A DNA stretch of 7,877 nt. It comes from Pseudobutyrivibrio sp. GTDB taxonomy: Bacteria > Bacillota_A > Clostridia > Lachnospirales > Lachnospiraceae. Made by a program: the position numbers and the translations under genes. Each line of letters begins with the position of its first letter. The stretch's first letter is position 1. The DNA is taken from NCBI GenBank assembly GCA_024691465.1, contig JAILNO010000091.1, forward strand, positions 1-7,877. Direction: 5' to 3'. The notes beneath the pieces are model-generated. The model saw nothing but the letters and a program-made list of their open reading frames with translations, searched no databases and was not told where the DNA came from. Shown here one piece after another: positions 6,425 through 7,877 of the stretch.

Positions 6425-7384
6425 ATGAAAAAATCAAAATATTTTTTTGTGTTACTTATGCTCATCTCTATTAGTGTGGTCTGCTTTTGTAGCACATTTT
6501 TTTATGTAAAGAACAAAGAAAGTAAAGAGGATGCCAAGCTCCTGGTTATGACCAGCTGCAATCCTGTATATCTGGCTACTATCAATGTGGCAGGAGACAT
6601 AGATGGAGTTACAGTAACTAATCTCAGTCAGCCTACTACAGGATGTCTACATGACTATACCCTCACCACTGAGGATATGAAGAATCTGTCTAAGGCTGAT
6701 GTATTAGTGGTCAATGGAGCTGGTATGGAAGGATATCTCGATGATGTCATAGCAGCATATCCTAATCTACCTATTATCGATGCTTCTAAAGGAATTATGG
6801 ATACTATCAGTGGTTCCCTATCAACTGTTGAAGCAGCTAAGCTAGAGCGACTAGTAAGAGACAATAGCCACATGTGGATGGCTGAGGTAGTGCAGGAGGG
6901 CCAGGCATATAATATTGCTAAGGGCCTTGCGGCTATAGATAGTGCTCATACTAAGGAGTATGCCGATGCGGCGAAGACTTACTGTTCTGTAATTGAGCAG
7001 AGGGTTGATAAGGGTAGTACTGCCGAGGCACTTAAGGGAGCTAATGTAGCAATCTTGCATGAGGCCTTCGAGTACACTGCTTTCTCATATGGAGCTAATG
7101 TAGTAGCTGTTATGGATCTAGACGAGGAGCGTCAGGTAAGTGCAGGAGAGGTTAGCGAGTTCATCGATGCTATCAATGATAATGATGTGCAGATAGTATT
7201 CGCAGAGTATGACTATGGTAATGCTATGGGCAAGCTGATCACTGAGCAGACTGATGCTAAGGTAGTGTATCTGGAGACACTCGTACATGGTGATTACAGT
7301 GGCTTAGACTACATTACTACTATTAATAAGAACTATGCGTTAATTGATAGCGTGTTATCTGGCCTTATGCCAGTGGAGGAATAG
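6425..7384 (+). CDS. ZnuA-like metal ABC transporter substrate-binding protein
   Basis: Cluster A-I (SBP_bac_9/TroA type) extracytoplasmic metal receptor of 319 residues. Residues 7-27 are a hydrophobic N-terminal signal or anchor. Metal ligands expected for the fold are visible: H76 in LHDYTLTTEDM (75-85), H149 in NSHMWM (147-152) and H212 in ILHEAFEYTAF (210-220). The fourth, normally Asp or Glu near the C-terminus, may be D290 or D295. The loop rich in His that marks many ZnuA proteins is missing, so zinc, manganese or iron all remain possible. No canonical lipobox precedes C20 (SVVC) or C22 (VCFC), which is unusual for a Gram-positive receptor. GAAGAGGA lies four bases before the ATG. The ATPase gene starts four bases after its stop, so the two form an operon. 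Confidence 0.88.
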   Translation: MKKSKYFFVLLMLISISVVCFCSTFFYVKNKESKEDAKLLVMTSCNPVYLATINVAGDIDGVTVTNLSQPTTGCLHDYTLTTEDMKNLSKADVLVVNGAGMEGYLDDVIAAYPNLPIIDASKGIMDTISGSLSTVEAAKLERLVRDNSHMWMAEVVQEGQAYNIAKGLAAIDSAHTKEYADAAKTYCSVIEQRVDKGSTAEALKGANVAILHEAFEYTAFSYGANVVAVMDLDEERQVSAGEVSEFIDAINDNDVQIVFAEYDYGNAMGKLITEQTDAKVVYLETLVHGDYSGLDYITTINKNYALIDSVLSGLMPVEE

Positions 7385-7388
7385 ATTC

Positions 7389-7877
7389 ATGAAGAAGATT
7401 ATCCCATGCGGATTTCACTGTATTAAGTTCATCAATCTAGGTGTGGCCTTTGGTGACCAGCAGGTTCTCTCTAATATTAACCTACACATACACTGTGGAC
7501 AGATGACTGCCGTAATTGGCAGGAATGGCGCAGGCAAGTCTACTCTGGTCAGAGCCGTACTAGGAGAAGTCCCTTATACAGGTGAGATTCAGTTCAAGAA
7601 CAAGATGAATAATACCATGCAGGGGCTCAAGATTGGTTATGTTCCACAGTCTGTCAATATAGATAGGACTACACCACTTTCTGTATATGATATGTTCCAG
7701 AGTTTTACTGGCAATCTTCCTATTCTATTCAAGAGTAAGAAGGAACATGACCATGTGAGAGAAGCTCTAGCTGAATTCGATGTAGCAGAGCTTATTGATC
7801 AGCCTGTTGGTACACTTTCAGGAGGTCAGCTTCAGAGAGTGCTGCTTGCCATGGCAGTGCATGATACACCTAACTTA
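7389..7877 (+). CDS. Metal ABC transporter ATP-binding protein (partial, runs off the edge)
   Basis: The first 163 residues of a ZnuC/MntB-type ATPase that powers uptake of the metal captured by the neighbouring binding protein. Walker A is GRNGAGKST (44-52), the Q-loop glutamine is Q87 in GYVPQS (83-88), and the ABC signature LSGGQLQR is at 143-150. The window ends before Walker B, so activity cannot be judged fully. The ribosome binding site GGAGGA (7375-7380) lies inside the end of the receptor gene, eight bases from the ATG. The N-terminal part is rich in Cys and His: CGFHC at 7-11 and HIHCG at 33-37. The permease subunit is expected just downstream. Confidence 0.92.
   Translation, partial: MKKIIPCGFHCIKFINLGVAFGDQQVLSNINLHIHCGQMTAVIGRNGAGKSTLVRAVLGEVPYTGEIQFKNKMNNTMQGLKIGYVPQSVNIDRTTPLSVYDMFQSFTGNLPILFKSKKEHDHVREALAEFDVAELIDQPVGTLSGGQLQRVLLAMAVHDTPNL

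Noticed and set aside
180..7060. Several - strand open frames of 60-105 codons across the window
   Set aside because: All lie opposite well-recognised genes, have no family resemblance and show no ribosome binding context.

Overview
The window looks like ordinary chromosome from a low-to-moderate G+C Firmicute. The gene set and order (tig, clpP, clpX, engB), strong GGAGG-type ribosome binding sites and heavy use of AAG, GCT, CTT and GAG codons fit a Clostridia genome, most likely Lachnospiraceae. The family-level assignment is inference. All genes lie on the + strand, intergenic gaps are at most 137 bp, and no RNA gene, CRISPR array, insertion sequence or phage gene was seen.

Layout. Positions 1-72 hold the tail of an upstream unit with a perfect 11-bp hairpin. 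Next come an AT-rich membrane permease of the ArsB/NhaD/SLC13 type (73-1188), a YqeG-family HAD phosphatase (1221-1766) and ribose-5-phosphate isomerase B (1769-2215). A near-consensus promoter inside the end of rpiB starts the proteostasis block: trigger factor (2305-3717), then an AT-rich promoter region and a long leader hairpin, then clpP (3855-4439), clpX (4490-5773) and the ribosome-assembly GTPase engB/ysxC (5773-6393). The window ends in a metal-uptake ABC system: a ZnuA-like binding protein (6425-7384) and the first 163 codons of its ATPase (7389 to the edge). The membrane subunit presumably lies downstream.

How the genes work together. Trigger factor receives nascent chains at the ribosome, ClpXP degrades tagged or misfolded proteins, and EngB matures the large ribosomal subunit, so the centre of the window is a protein birth-and-death cluster. 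The lon genes that separate clpX from engB in Bacillus and many Clostridia are absent here, and clpX and engB overlap by one base.

I see no convincing new multi-gene system. The points most worth checking are regulatory and structural: the clpP leader hairpin and the palindrome at its promoter, a possible leaderless yqeG transcript, the Lys/Ala-rich histone-H1-like tail on trigger factor, the missing lon genes, and Cys/His clusters near the N-terminus of the ABC ATPase.
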